NCBI RefSeq assembly: GCF_000495475.1
Contig: NZ_ASGZ01000026.1
Coordinates: 1-64,000, forward strand
Length of the DNA: 64,000 nucleotides
Reading direction: 5' to 3'
Source of the DNA: Candidatus Halobonum tyrrellensis G22
Lineage (GTDB): Archaea > Halobacteriota > Halobacteria > Halobacteriales > Haloferacaceae
Every line of letters begins with the position of its first letter. Positions within the stretch are counted from its first letter, which is position 1. The notes beneath the pieces were generated by a model. That model saw nothing but the letters and a program-made list of their open reading frames with translations, did not search any database and was not told where the DNA came from. The position numbers were made by a program, and so were the translations under genes. Of this stretch, positions 25,465 through 32,651 are shown in pieces.

Positions 25465-25780
25465 TCAGAACAAGCCGGTAACGAACCCGATTCCCACACT
25501 GATGGGAACAGCGGCGGAGAACGCTGGAAGGTACGGCGTGTACTTCTCACCCCTGTCCTCATAATGGTGACAACCGGAAATCAACAACGTCGTCACAGCG
25601 ATGACACCTCCGATGACGGTGGTGGCGTATGCGCTACTCAGTTCGAGACAGTGGTTCGACCCGGCACAGAGCGCGATGATCCCGAACTCCTCCTCGTGAG
25701 CGAATCCGAGGACAAACGCGAACCACGCCCGACGTCGCCCACGACGAACACGAACAGGTCGTGACGGAACTCCCTGCGGG
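25465..25780 (-). pseudogene. C-terminal fragment of a NicO/RcnA-like nickel-cobalt transporter family protein
   Basis: On the minus strand an open frame without any start codon reads WFAFVLGFAHEEEFGIIALC, then a membrane segment (YATTVIGGVIAVTTLLISG), a polar loop HHYEDRGEKYTPY and a last segment ending GIGFVTGLF and a stop at 25465. The LGFAHEEEF motif and the spacing of hydrophobic segments resemble the C-terminal half of haloarchaeal NicO-type metal permeases. Upstream of about 25725 the hydrophobic sequence continues only after a frame change (FRHDLFVFVVGDVGR), so a frameshift is likely and the N-terminal half is absent. Family placement is by eye and moderate. Confidence 0.5.
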
Positions 25781-25876
25781 AGCCTCCGAGTTCTACCTAC
25801 TCCGCCGGGGGCTCCAGTGAGATTCGTCCCAACTGGCCCGAACCGACGGCAGAATCCGACGCCGTCGGTACTTCGC

Positions 25877-26329
25877 TCACGGAGACGCGGAGCGCTTTCC
25901 CAGTCGACGCCGTACGAACATGAGCGGGAGGCTTGAGACGATACCGACGAGAACAGTCACTCCAAGGAGGAACGCAATTACGAGCGGCACAGGGTACACC
26001 GTCAGCCACCGCCAGTCGATAACTGCGAGCCAGCCGACCCACAGGAGGACTGTTCCAACGGCGGTGAGAACACCGAAAGCGACGCTCTCTCGGTAGCGGT
26101 AGTTCGTCGGTCGTTCGACTAGCCGCCACCACAGAACCGCTCCAACGGCGAGCGCAGGGCTTGCCAAGAGGAGCGCTTCGTCTCCGGGTACCCCAAAATA
26201 GTCCGCGAACGCGGTCGTGACACTTCCTAACCAGAGTATCGGGAGTGTTCCACAGCCGAAGGCGTAGAGCCCCGCGAAGATGGACCACACCGTGTCCGTC
26301 GAAAGGTGTCGTGGAGGGGAGGAGTTCAC
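25877..26329 (-). CDS. Integral membrane protein of unknown function
   Basis: The 150-residue product has four strong hydrophobic segments: TVWSIFAGLYAFGCGTLPIL, LLASPALAVGAVLWWRLV, AFGVLTAVGTVLLWVGWLAV and VPLVIAFLLGVTVLVGIVSS, and ends with a basic tail (VRRRLGKRSASP). No family is recognised. The GTG at 26329 is preferred because a TATA-like AAAGAATATACC lies at 26361-26370; an in-frame ATG at 26395 would add 22 residues but would put that element inside the gene. Base composition and codon use are less GC-biased than in the rest of the window, as for the whole island. Confidence 0.55.
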   Translation of the reverse strand: MNSSPPRHLSTDTVWSIFAGLYAFGCGTLPILWLGSVTTAFADYFGVPGDEALLLASPALAVGAVLWWRLVERPTNYRYRESVAFGVLTAVGTVLLWVGWLAVIDWRWLTVYPVPLVIAFLLGVTVLVGIVSSLPLMFVRRRLGKRSASP

Positions 26330-26599
26330 GAGACGTAGCTTGACAGATGGCGATAGATGGTATATTCTTTCTCCCACCAGTAGTGACTGTCTCACGGACA
26401 GTGTAGCAGTCGTCGGCCCTCACGATTGAACGCGGTCTTGTCACGGATCAAACCATCGTTCCGGTGTGACCACTGTTTCCGGTGGTTCCGATGAACTCAT
26501 TCTTTAAGTCAAAGGACTGACCTCCCATCCCTCAGCGGCCGGTGAATCGACCGGAAGACCGACTCGCCCGACTGAGTGCGGGCCGACGATGGTGTGGAG

Positions 26600-27238
26600 T
26601 TAGTCCATCCCAGCGTCGTTGTCGACGGAGATGCCCGACGTAGCCTCCTCGTTGGTGCTGTCCGCGTAGAACGCCGCTTCCTCGACGATGTTGGCCTCGG
26701 ACTTGGGGTCGGCCAGCCGGTCGCCGTGGAGCAGGTCCACCGTGAAACGGAGTTCGACGCGCCGCCGCACGGTCGCGCCGTCAGCGCTCACGTTGAAGTA
26801 CTCCGTGGAGCCACCCGCCTCGCCCTCCTTCGCGTCGCCGTAGAGGTTGATTGCGCCCAGAATCGGACCCACGTCGAACGAGTTTCCGAGCGCGGCCTCG
26901 CCCTTGAGGTCCCACGTGTTCTCGAAGGCCGTCCGCCAGCCCGTGAGCGCGGTCTCGTTCTTCTTCGTGACGCGCGACTCGATTTTGAGGTGGATGTGGT
27001 CCACCTGCTCGTCGAAGTTCTCCCACGAGATGCCGCCCTTCGGGGTGATGTAGACACCCTCGATTTCCCCGTCAGGGTTCGCGGCAGAGACCTCGTTCGA
27101 GTTGACAGAGACCTCTGCCGCCGCACTCCCCGTGGAGGCGAGAACGCCCGCCCCGCCGACGAGAGCCATCGCACCCATCGAACCGCCTGCTTTGAGAACG
27201 CGTCGCCGAGTCGTGTTGTCGCCGTCGTTGTCTGCCAT
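26600..27238 (-). CDS. Tat-exported protein of unknown function
   Basis: The 212-residue protein begins with a twin-arginine signal (NTTRRRVLKAGGSMGAMALV, cleavage probably after STGSAAA near residue 41). The mature part of about 170 residues is acidic and has no cysteines and no C-terminal anchor. Visible features include EGVYITPKGGISWENFDEQV, HIHLKIESRVTKKNETALTG, NTWDLKGEAALGNSFDVGPI and a C-terminal VRRRVELRFTVDLLHGDRLA, suggesting a beta-rich fold. No known family is recognised. Its position in the low-GC island, between a decayed transporter and an integrase remnant, suggests mobile-element cargo or a viral origin, but this is inference. Confidence 0.65.
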   Translation of the reverse strand: MADNDGDNTTRRRVLKAGGSMGAMALVGGAGVLASTGSAAAEVSVNSNEVSAANPDGEIEGVYITPKGGISWENFDEQVDHIHLKIESRVTKKNETALTGWRTAFENTWDLKGEAALGNSFDVGPILGAINLYGDAKEGEAGGSTEYFNVSADGATVRRRVELRFTVDLLHGDRLADPKSEANIVEEAAFYADSTNEEATSGISVDNDAGMD

Positions 27239-27481
27239 GTTGCACTCGACCTGTGGAGCGAGTGGAGTATTGTTATCAGCATCCGAATAGTTCGTCTTGG
27301 AGAGGTTGTAAAGTGGAAACTAAAGCTATCTAGCTAGTCATTCGTCCCCAGCGACCGCGAAGGGACCGGATTATACTTACCTCCTGTGAGCCGGATGTAG
27401 AGCGACGGACTGAACCCGGAGTAGACAGGTGCCTATCGGCGTAGTAGGAGGTCGATAAGCGGGCTCCCACCCTTCTCCACC

Positions 27482-27864
27482 CTTGATGACGAGACGCGAC
27501 GCGTTCTCATCGACTGGCTCCGCATCCGTCCCGATAACGGCCACCCCCACGTGTTCCTGACCCAGAAGGGTGGCCCGATGCGCCGAATCACCTACGTTAC
27601 ATCTGGACTACGTATTGGCACTCGGAGTATGAGTTCGACGATGACGCAGGCGTGCAAACCATCTCGCCTCACTACTCTCGTCACTGGTGCCCGTCGTGGT
27701 TCCGCCACGCTGGTCTATCGGAACCGCAGATCCAGTACCTGCGCGGGGACGTAATGGGGCCAGATATTGGTACGAACCGGAGCGCGATGCACCGGCACAT
27801 CCACACGTACTACGAGCAGGTTGAGGACCACTACCGTGAGGCCGTCTTCAAGCTCGGCATCTAG
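27482..27864 (+). pseudogene. Tyrosine recombinase (XerC/D-like integrase) remnant
   Basis: The fragment preserves the C-terminal catalytic part of a haloarchaeal integrase in two frames. The first frame reads LDDETRRVLIDWLRIRPDNG then VFLTQKGGPMRR up to about 27585. The second reads WTTYWHSEYEFDDDAGVQTI, then the box II motif SPHYSRHWCPSWFRHAGL (H-x-x-R), YLRGD, and a tyrosine region HIHTYYEQVEDHYREAVF, and stops at 27864. A frameshift near 27585 joins the two. The N-terminal SAM-like core-binding domain and the first catalytic Arg are missing. It is the clearest evidence that the surrounding low-GC segment came from an integrative element. Confidence 0.75.
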
Positions 27865-28063
27865 AGGGAGTTCGGCGGCGTCCGTCGATCTGTGAACGTG
27901 TTCCCTATAAATTCTACTTAAACATCTACTCGTCAGCCCTCATATCCTCCCGCTGTCCGCTGGTTCCCGTATTATACTTTTGTTCCATCATTCGAATCGA
28001 CGAAATCCACCATGGATTCGACTGAATGACCCGTCTACCCCAAGTATCGGGGTAGAAGTCGGG

Positions 28064-28588
28064 TTAACCGTTCTCACGTTGCTGTCGAAGCGTGGCCCTC
28101 GCACGCTCGACGTAGGAGTTCGACGACCAGCTGCGAGCATCACTCATCTCGGTCAGGAACGCCTCGGCGGCGTCGGGTGAGAGCGCGTCGTTGCGAACCA
28201 GCGCGGTGAGGAGGATGGGTGTCGTCACGAGGCGCGTCGCTGCGAGCGAGGCGTGGACGAGCGCGAGCCGATTGAACTCGTCACAGAGCAGTTGCACGGC
28301 GTCGATCTCGTTCGCCAGCGTGACCGCCGCGTTCTCGCCATCGTCCAACGGAAACGTCTCGTCCAATTCGACGGACCGCACCTCGAACGCGGAGCGACGG
28401 TCGAGAACCGCTTGCGCCGCCTCACCGGAGGCGTCGTCGTAGGAGGCCGTCTCGGTGAGTTCGTCTCCGACCTGCTCCGGAACGACTACCGTATGCGAGT
28501 CGAGGAGGAGGTCGAGCGGGTTCGATGCGGCGTCCGCCACGGTCCCGAGGCTCACGAGGGCGGACGTGTCGGCGACTATCAGCACCAT
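28064..28588 (-). CDS. PIN domain protein, VapC-type toxin
   Basis: The 174-residue protein has the PIN-domain acidic residues in the right order: VLIVADTSALVSLG (first Asp, residue 7), DDGENAAVTLANE (Glu near 83) and AVQLLCDEFNRLAL (Asp near 103). PIN proteins are Mg-dependent endoribonucleases and act as toxins when paired with an antitoxin. Here the ATG directly follows the stop codon of a ribbon-helix-helix gene with no gap, the classic antitoxin-toxin order. The C-terminal region (SSNSYVERARATLRQQREN) extends beyond a minimal PIN domain. Stabilisation of the surrounding island is a plausible role. Confidence 0.85.
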   Translation of the reverse strand: MVLIVADTSALVSLGTVADAASNPLDLLLDSHTVVVPEQVGDELTETASYDDASGEAAQAVLDRRSAFEVRSVELDETFPLDDGENAAVTLANEIDAVQLLCDEFNRLALVHASLAATRLVTTPILLTALVRNDALSPDAAEAFLTEMSDARSWSSNSYVERARATLRQQRENG

Positions 28589-28909
28589 CTACGAGTCGGC
28601 CAACTCCTCCGCGACATCGTCCACGAACTCGTCGGTCAGTTGTGCTTTCAGTAGTCGGAAGTTGGCAGCCTCCTCGCGCCCGACGAGGTCCTTCAGTTCT
28701 TCGAACGAGATATCGTCGTCGTAGAATGCATCCGCGATCTCCTGTTTCACCTCGTCGGAGTGGGCGGCGTCCCGGAGGTACTCCCGAAGCGCGGAGATGA
28801 GGATGTCCGTCCGGTCCGTCTCGAACACCGCGGCGAGCGCGTCGGCCCGGTCGACCAGTCCTCTCGGTGCGCGGAACTGTACGCGCTTCTTCTCGGACCC
28901 GGAACTCAT
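28589..28909 (-). CDS. Ribbon-helix-helix antitoxin-like protein
   Basis: The 106-residue product starts with a CopG/Arc-type ribbon-helix-helix (KKRVQFRAPRGLVDRADALA then FETDRTDILISALREYLRDA, residues 7-50) for DNA binding as a dimer. The acidic C-terminus (FYDDDISFEELKDLVGREEA and beyond) would wrap the toxin. It is immediately upstream of the PIN gene on the same strand, so it is the predicted antitoxin and autorepressor of the pair. The ATG at 28909 (MSSGSEKKRV) is chosen because conserved sequence starts there; the longer frame upstream crosses the likely promoter region. Confidence 0.82.
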   Translation of the reverse strand: MSSGSEKKRVQFRAPRGLVDRADALAAVFETDRTDILISALREYLRDAAHSDEVKQEIADAFYDDDISFEELKDLVGREEAANFRLLKAQLTDEFVDDVAEELADS

Positions 28910-29069
28910 GTGTGTACATTGTGAGTGCAGGGGGCAAAACGCTTGTCCTCTCATCACTGCCCCGTCTCTCGGACTTCCGAGTCCGAATACGGTGTTGCTC
29001 ACCGTCCCCAGTCGAAGGAATAGCTTTAGAACTAGATGGGTACCAGACGGTTTTGTCGCTGGAGTACGG

Positions 29070-29375
29070 CTACCGCTGTTCCCGCTGCTCCACCTTGTTC
29101 AACTCGATCAGTAGCCGGAAGATGGCCTTCACGAGGTTGGCGTCCACGTCGAACCGCTGGGCGTTCTCGCCCGCCCGGTCCATCACCCGCTGTTCCTGTT
29201 GCTCGTCGGTCGTCGGGAGGTCGCGCTCGGCTTTCACGCTCGCGACGGTGTCGGCGACGTACGTCCGCCGCGCGATGAGTTCGACCAGTTCACGGTCGAT
29301 GTCCTCGATCTCCTCGCGGAGTTCGTCCAGTTCCATCTCGGCCGGGTCGATCGAGTCGATTGTGTCGTCTGTCAT
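29070..29375 (-). CDS. Chorismate mutase (AroQ class)
   Basis: The 101-residue all-helical enzyme converts chorismate to prephenate. AroQ features are ELDELREEIEDIDRELVELI (first helix), the catalytic RRTYVADTVASVKAERDLP (Arg and Lys) and a third helix with VMDRAGENAQRFDVDANLVK leading to IFRLLIELNKVEQREQR. It is a stand-alone domain, as is usual in haloarchaea, and supplies the prephenate used by TyrA at 16613. It begins 13 bases after the shikimate kinase stop on the same strand, so the two are an operon. Confidence 0.93.
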   Translation of the reverse strand: MTDDTIDSIDPAEMELDELREEIEDIDRELVELIARRTYVADTVASVKAERDLPTTDEQQEQRVMDRAGENAQRFDVDANLVKAIFRLLIELNKVEQREQR

Positions 29376-29388
29376 CGTTGGAGTCCCG

Positions 29389-30315
29389 TCATCGAACGAC
29401 TGCGCCTCGGTTCCGCGTCCGCAGCGTCCGCGTCTCGCCCTCCCGGCGCGCCCACCGCTCGCGGACGCGCTCTAATCCCCCGTCGGCTCCTCCTTCCACG
29501 TCCGCGCCGCCGCCGGCGTCTCCGTCGGCCGGGACGGGAGCGCCCACCGCGATCATGCTCGGGCCGGTGCCCGACAGCGTGACGCCCGCACAGTCGGGCA
29601 TCGCCTCGACCGCGGGGTCGGTCGGGAAGTCGAGCGCCGCCGAGAACGCCAGCCCGTTGACCGTCATCGCGCGGCCGTACTCGCCGTCCATCGCCAACTC
29701 CGTCGCCAGATCCGCCATCGGCGCGACCCGTCGACACCGCTCGACGTCGGTGTCGGCGCTGTACGCCCGCGCGGGCGGCGTCCACACGACCGCCTCGCGC
29801 TCGAACGGGTCGTGCGCCAGCAGGCTGTCGTCGGCGCTGTCGGTCACCACCACCCCGCCGAGCATGCTCGCCATGGCGTCGTCGACCGCGCCGGTGACGG
29901 TGACGCCGATGTCGCGGGCCGCCGCGACGCCGACCAGACACGCCTCCCGTCCGGTCACGTCGGCGTCGGGGTCGTCCGCCACCTCCAGCCCGAGGGCGTC
30001 GAGCGTCGCCAGCACCGCGGCGTTGGCGGCCGCACTCGACGACTTCAGGCCCGCCGCCGTCGGCACGTCGCTCTCGGTCCGGACGGTGCCGCCCTCGTCG
30101 GCGCCGTACTCGGCGACGGCGAACTCGACGCACCGCTCGACGAGCGACGTGTCGCCGTCGGGCGCGCCCGCGATGGTCCCCTCGACCCCCTCGGCGTCGG
30201 GGTCGAGGGTCACCTCGGCGGTCGTCTCGATGTCGAGCGCGAACGCGGAGCCGACGCCCGTCGCGATGGCGTTGACGACGGTCCCCGCCCCGGGCGCCGC
30301 GGCACGGCCCTGCAT
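29389..30315 (-). CDS. aroK: Shikimate kinase, archaeal GHMP type
   Basis: The 308-residue protein is a GHMP-superfamily kinase, the non-homologous archaeal replacement for bacterial AroK. Motifs are APGAGTVVNAIATGVGSAFA at the N-terminus, the ATP loop VPTAAGLKSSSAAANAAVLA (GLKSSSA), and the C-terminal GVTLSGTGPSMIAVG. It phosphorylates shikimate using ATP. A long Gly/Ala/Asp-rich linker (about residues 262-282) interrupts the C-terminal strand region, probably a halophilic loop. It heads a two-gene unit with chorismate mutase. The ATG at 30315 has an AGTTTCAAC element about 27 bp upstream. Confidence 0.94.
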   Translation of the reverse strand: MQGRAAAPGAGTVVNAIATGVGSAFALDIETTAEVTLDPDAEGVEGTIAGAPDGDTSLVERCVEFAVAEYGADEGGTVRTESDVPTAAGLKSSSAAANAAVLATLDALGLEVADDPDADVTGREACLVGVAAARDIGVTVTGAVDDAMASMLGGVVVTDSADDSLLAHDPFEREAVVWTPPARAYSADTDVERCRRVAPMADLATELAMDGEYGRAMTVNGLAFSAALDFPTDPAVEAMPDCAGVTLSGTGPSMIAVGAPVPADGDAGGGADVEGGADGGLERVRERWARREGETRTLRTRNRGAVVR

Positions 30316-30506
30316 GGGGGTACCGGCGCGGTGGGTCGTGTTGAAACTGACGGTCGCGTCGACCGGTCCGGCTCCCGGACTGCGACGACGGTCGGACCGG
30401 GGATGGACGGCGGCCGGATGGACACTGACAACGGTCGAAGGGGGCGCGGGCGACGCCCGGCGAGGACGTGCGCGACCGCACTCGGTGAGGCCGACGGAGC
30501 GCGGCG

Positions 30507-30512
30507 CTTATT
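30507..30512 (+). promoter_or_regulatory. TATA-like element of the DUF5796-type gene
   Basis: CTTATT is centred about 27 bp upstream of the ATG at 30537, matching a leaderless promoter. Confidence 0.5.
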
Positions 30513-30536
30513 CGCGCGGCGGGGGAACCCCGACCC

Positions 30537-31112
30537 ATGAGCGCAGCCAAGAGCGACGTCGCGCCGGCGACCGTGAGCGTCGCCCTCCGCGAGGGGGGGG
30601 TCGAGGTGGAGTACCTCGACGGCCGGGAGACGTTCTACCACGGCGTCCCCGAGCGGGTGGCGGGGACGCTCACCACGGCGCCGGGCAAGCAGACGCACGT
30701 GCTCGTGACCGACCCGACCGAGACCGAGGGCGTGTTGATGTACGTCAACGACCGCAAGACCGCCGACGAGATCCTGGAGGACAGCGGCGTCGGCCGGGTG
30801 ATCCTCGACGAGGGCGAGACCGAGGAACTGTTCCCCGGGGTCACGGTTCGTCGCCCCGGCGGACAGCGGACCGCGGTCGAGGCCGACCCGGAGGTCGCGC
30901 GCGGCCGGGTGTTCGTCTTCGCCGAGGACGACTGGAGCGAGCGGAGCTACGAACTCGTGAACGACGAGGCGGACGAGAGCGAGGCGGACGGCGAGGCGGG
31001 CGCCGACGAGGGTGGCGACGGGACGGCCGGCGACGGACACGCCGACGGGCGCGGGAGCGCGGGCGACGCCGCCGGCGAACGCGACTCCGACGGGGGCGGG
31101 GCGGACGCGTGA
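30537..31112 (+). CDS. Haloarchaeal conserved protein, DUF5796-like
   Basis: The 191-residue protein has a conserved-looking domain over residues 8-140 (VSVALREGGVEVEYLDGRET, PGKQTHVLVTDPTETEGVLM, DEILEDSGVGRVILDEGETE), followed by a 55-residue low-complexity acidic, Gly/Ala-rich tail. I recall it as a haloarchaea-specific family (DUF5796) of unknown function; the name is from memory. There are no metal or catalytic motifs and no membrane segment. Its stop overlaps the GTG of the following gene (GTGA), so the two are translationally coupled and probably work together. Confidence 0.75.
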   Translation: MSAAKSDVAPATVSVALREGGVEVEYLDGRETFYHGVPERVAGTLTTAPGKQTHVLVTDPTETEGVLMYVNDRKTADEILEDSGVGRVILDEGETEELFPGVTVRRPGGQRTAVEADPEVARGRVFVFAEDDWSERSYELVNDEADESEADGEAGADEGGDGTAGDGHADGRGSAGDAAGERDSDGGGADA

Positions 31113-31342
31113 GCCTCCGCAAGCAGTGGCGCGAGTTCGACCGCGGCGCGGTCGGCGCGGCGCCCGACCGCTACGGCGTGTACGAACTCGGCGACGCCGA
31201 GGGGACCTCGCTGGGGTACGGCGTCGGCGTCCTCCGCGACGAACTGAAGGAGGAACTCGCCTACGGCGACGCGGCGAAGGTGCGCTGGGTCGCCGCCGAG
31301 TCACGCGAGCACGCCGAACGCCTCGCCGACGAGGCGTTCTGA
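31109..31342 (+). CDS. Small conserved haloarchaeal protein, unknown function
   Basis: The 77-residue product begins VSLRKQWREFDRGAVGAAPD and contains YGVYELGDAEGTSLGYGVGV, then ELKEELAYGDAAKVRW and a C-terminal helix. The GVYELGD segment is faintly like the first strand of GIY-YIG nucleases, but the catalytic Arg/Glu arrangement is not evident, so no activity is claimed. The start is a GTG overlapping the stop of the DUF5796-like gene by four bases, which fixes the reading frame. Confidence 0.7.
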   Translation: MSLRKQWREFDRGAVGAAPDRYGVYELGDAEGTSLGYGVGVLRDELKEELAYGDAAKVRWVAAESREHAERLADEAF

Positions 31343-31442
31343 GTCCGGGCGCGCGGGCCGCGGGCTCCGGCGGCGAGCGTAACGCCTACGGTCCGACGGA
31401 TGCTACCGTCTCCCACGACCGGCACCGCGCTCGGGCGCACCC

Positions 31443-31871
31443 ATGTACGACGACATCCTCCTCCCCACCGACGGCGGCGACGGCACCGGCGCGGCGCTCG
31501 TCCACGCCGAGGCGCTGGCGACGGCGTTCGACGCGACGGTCCACGTCCTCTACGTCGCGGACACGAACCGCGACAGCGTCACCACCCTCCAGGGGGGTGA
31601 GACGCTCGACGTACTCGTGGGGACGGGCGAGCGCATCGTCGGGGACACCGCCGACTCGCTCGACCAGCGGATCGAACGGGTCACCGAGGTGGTTCAGGGC
31701 ACCCCCCACCGGACCATCGTCGACTACGTCGACCAGTACGGCATCGACGTCGTCGTGATGGCGACCCACGGGAGGGAGGGTCTCGAACGCTACCTGCTGG
31801 GGAGCGTCACCGAGAAGGTGGTCCGGGCCGCGCCCGTCCCGGTGTTGACCGTCCGGTTCGACGGGGAGTAG
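31443..31871 (+). CDS. Universal stress protein (UspA family)
   Basis: The 142-residue protein has the UspA fold: an N-terminal MYDDILLPTDGGDGT strand-loop, the helix GAALVHAEALATAF, VHVLYVADTNRDS, and the C-terminal nucleotide motif VVMATHGREGLERYLLGSVT (a variant of G-x2-G-x9-G-S, with Ala at the first Gly). It probably binds ATP and acts as a dimer in stress responses. It is monocistronic. A second family member is cut by the right edge of the window at 63598. Confidence 0.9.
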   Translation: MYDDILLPTDGGDGTGAALVHAEALATAFDATVHVLYVADTNRDSVTTLQGGETLDVLVGTGERIVGDTADSLDQRIERVTEVVQGTPHRTIVDYVDQYGIDVVVMATHGREGLERYLLGSVTEKVVRAAPVPVLTVRFDGE

Positions 31872-31885
31872 CCGTCACGACCCGC

Positions 31886-32020
31886 TCACTGGAGGTAGGT
31901 AGGATCCTCCGCGTCGCAGTTCTCCTCGTGTCGACGGGCGTCCTCGCGGTCGTCGAAGAGGAGGCCGCACGCCTCACACTCGTACCAGGTCGCGTCGTCC
32001 CGGGCCGTCTCCGTGACCAT
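31886..32020 (-). CDS. Zinc-finger microprotein, 44 residues
   Basis: A short frame not reached by usual length limits encodes a CxxC...HxxxxC zinc-finger protein: TWYECEACGLLFDDREDARR followed by HEENCDAEDPTYLQ. The two N-terminal Cys, one His and one Cys would bind one zinc ion. The start is supported by a minus-strand ATTTACG element 27 bp upstream (32044-32050). Such one-domain zinc proteins are widespread in haloarchaea, and I recall a similar family (DUF7128), of unknown function. It lies tail to tail with the UspA gene. Confidence 0.78.
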   Translation of the reverse strand: MVTETARDDATWYECEACGLLFDDREDARRHEENCDAEDPTYLQ

Positions 32021-32083
32021 GCGTGTGGATCTGTCCCGCGGCCGTAAATCGATACCGGGGGGTCGAGCGGCGCGGGACCCGGC

Positions 32084-32536
32084 TCAGAAGTCGGGGAGGT
32101 CGTCGGGCGCCTCGAACTCGCTCTCCCAGTCGACGTACTCCTCTTTCAACACCTCACAGACGATCCGGCCGAACTCGGTCAGTCCGGCGTTGATCGCCGA
32201 CACCTGCGCCCACGACTCCAGGGCGGGGTGGAGGTCGCGCTCCTTCCAGTCCTCCGGGATGCCCGGGGCGTGATACCCCACGCGGTCGGCGAAGTCGTCC
32301 CAGAAGAAGTCGAACCGGGCGGTCAGGCCGAGGTCGGTCACGATACCCCACTCGGTCCCGTCCACCTCGGCGTCGGCGGCCCACCGCTCGAACGCCTCCG
32401 CCCACGCCCCCTCGCGGAGGAACCGTTCGAGGTCCGCGCGGTGGTACTCGTCGCCCGCCACCTCCGTGTCGTCGTACTCGCTCGGGTCGACCGCGTCGAG
32501 CGTCGGCGGCTCCGGCGGGTCGGCGTCGAGTCCCAT
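32084..32536 (-). CDS. Hypothetical acidic protein
   Basis: The 150-residue protein is soluble, acidic and rich in Trp (EGAWAEAFERWAADAEVDGT, ARFDFFWDDFADRVGYH, GIPEDWKERDLHPALESW). The last third (SAINAGLTEFGRIVCEVLKE) looks like a well-folded helix. It has no recognised motif. Regular haloarchaeal codon use, and a GGTTTTTGCC promoter-like element about 25 bp upstream on the minus strand, support a real gene. It diverges from the HtrA-type protease gene. Confidence 0.7.
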   Translation of the reverse strand: MGLDADPPEPPTLDAVDPSEYDDTEVAGDEYHRADLERFLREGAWAEAFERWAADAEVDGTEWGIVTDLGLTARFDFFWDDFADRVGYHAPGIPEDWKERDLHPALESWAQVSAINAGLTEFGRIVCEVLKEEYVDWESEFEAPDDLPDF

Positions 32537-32651
32537 GGACGGTCGTCGGCTGCCGACGGCAAAAACCCTCGCGCGTCGGGGCCGACGGCGGTCGGCATGC
32601 GACCCCGCCGGGGCGCAGTACTGTTATCCGAGCGGGCGCGTAGCAGGGAGT

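Noticed and set aside
25299-25562. Minus-strand 87-residue frame near the island transporter relic
   Set aside because: Basic, low-similarity residues in the wrong frame of the NicO-like fragment; no motif or promoter.
27239-28063. Integrase attachment sites or a tRNA gene as integration target
   Set aside because: No cloverleaf-like sequence or matching direct repeat pair was found by eye near the integrase relic.
29360-31342. Long plus-strand open frame across shikimate kinase and the following genes
   Set aside because: It is a shadow of the minus-strand aroK gene; residues are Arg/Ala/Gly-rich with no motif. Only its last part (31109-31342) is a real gene.
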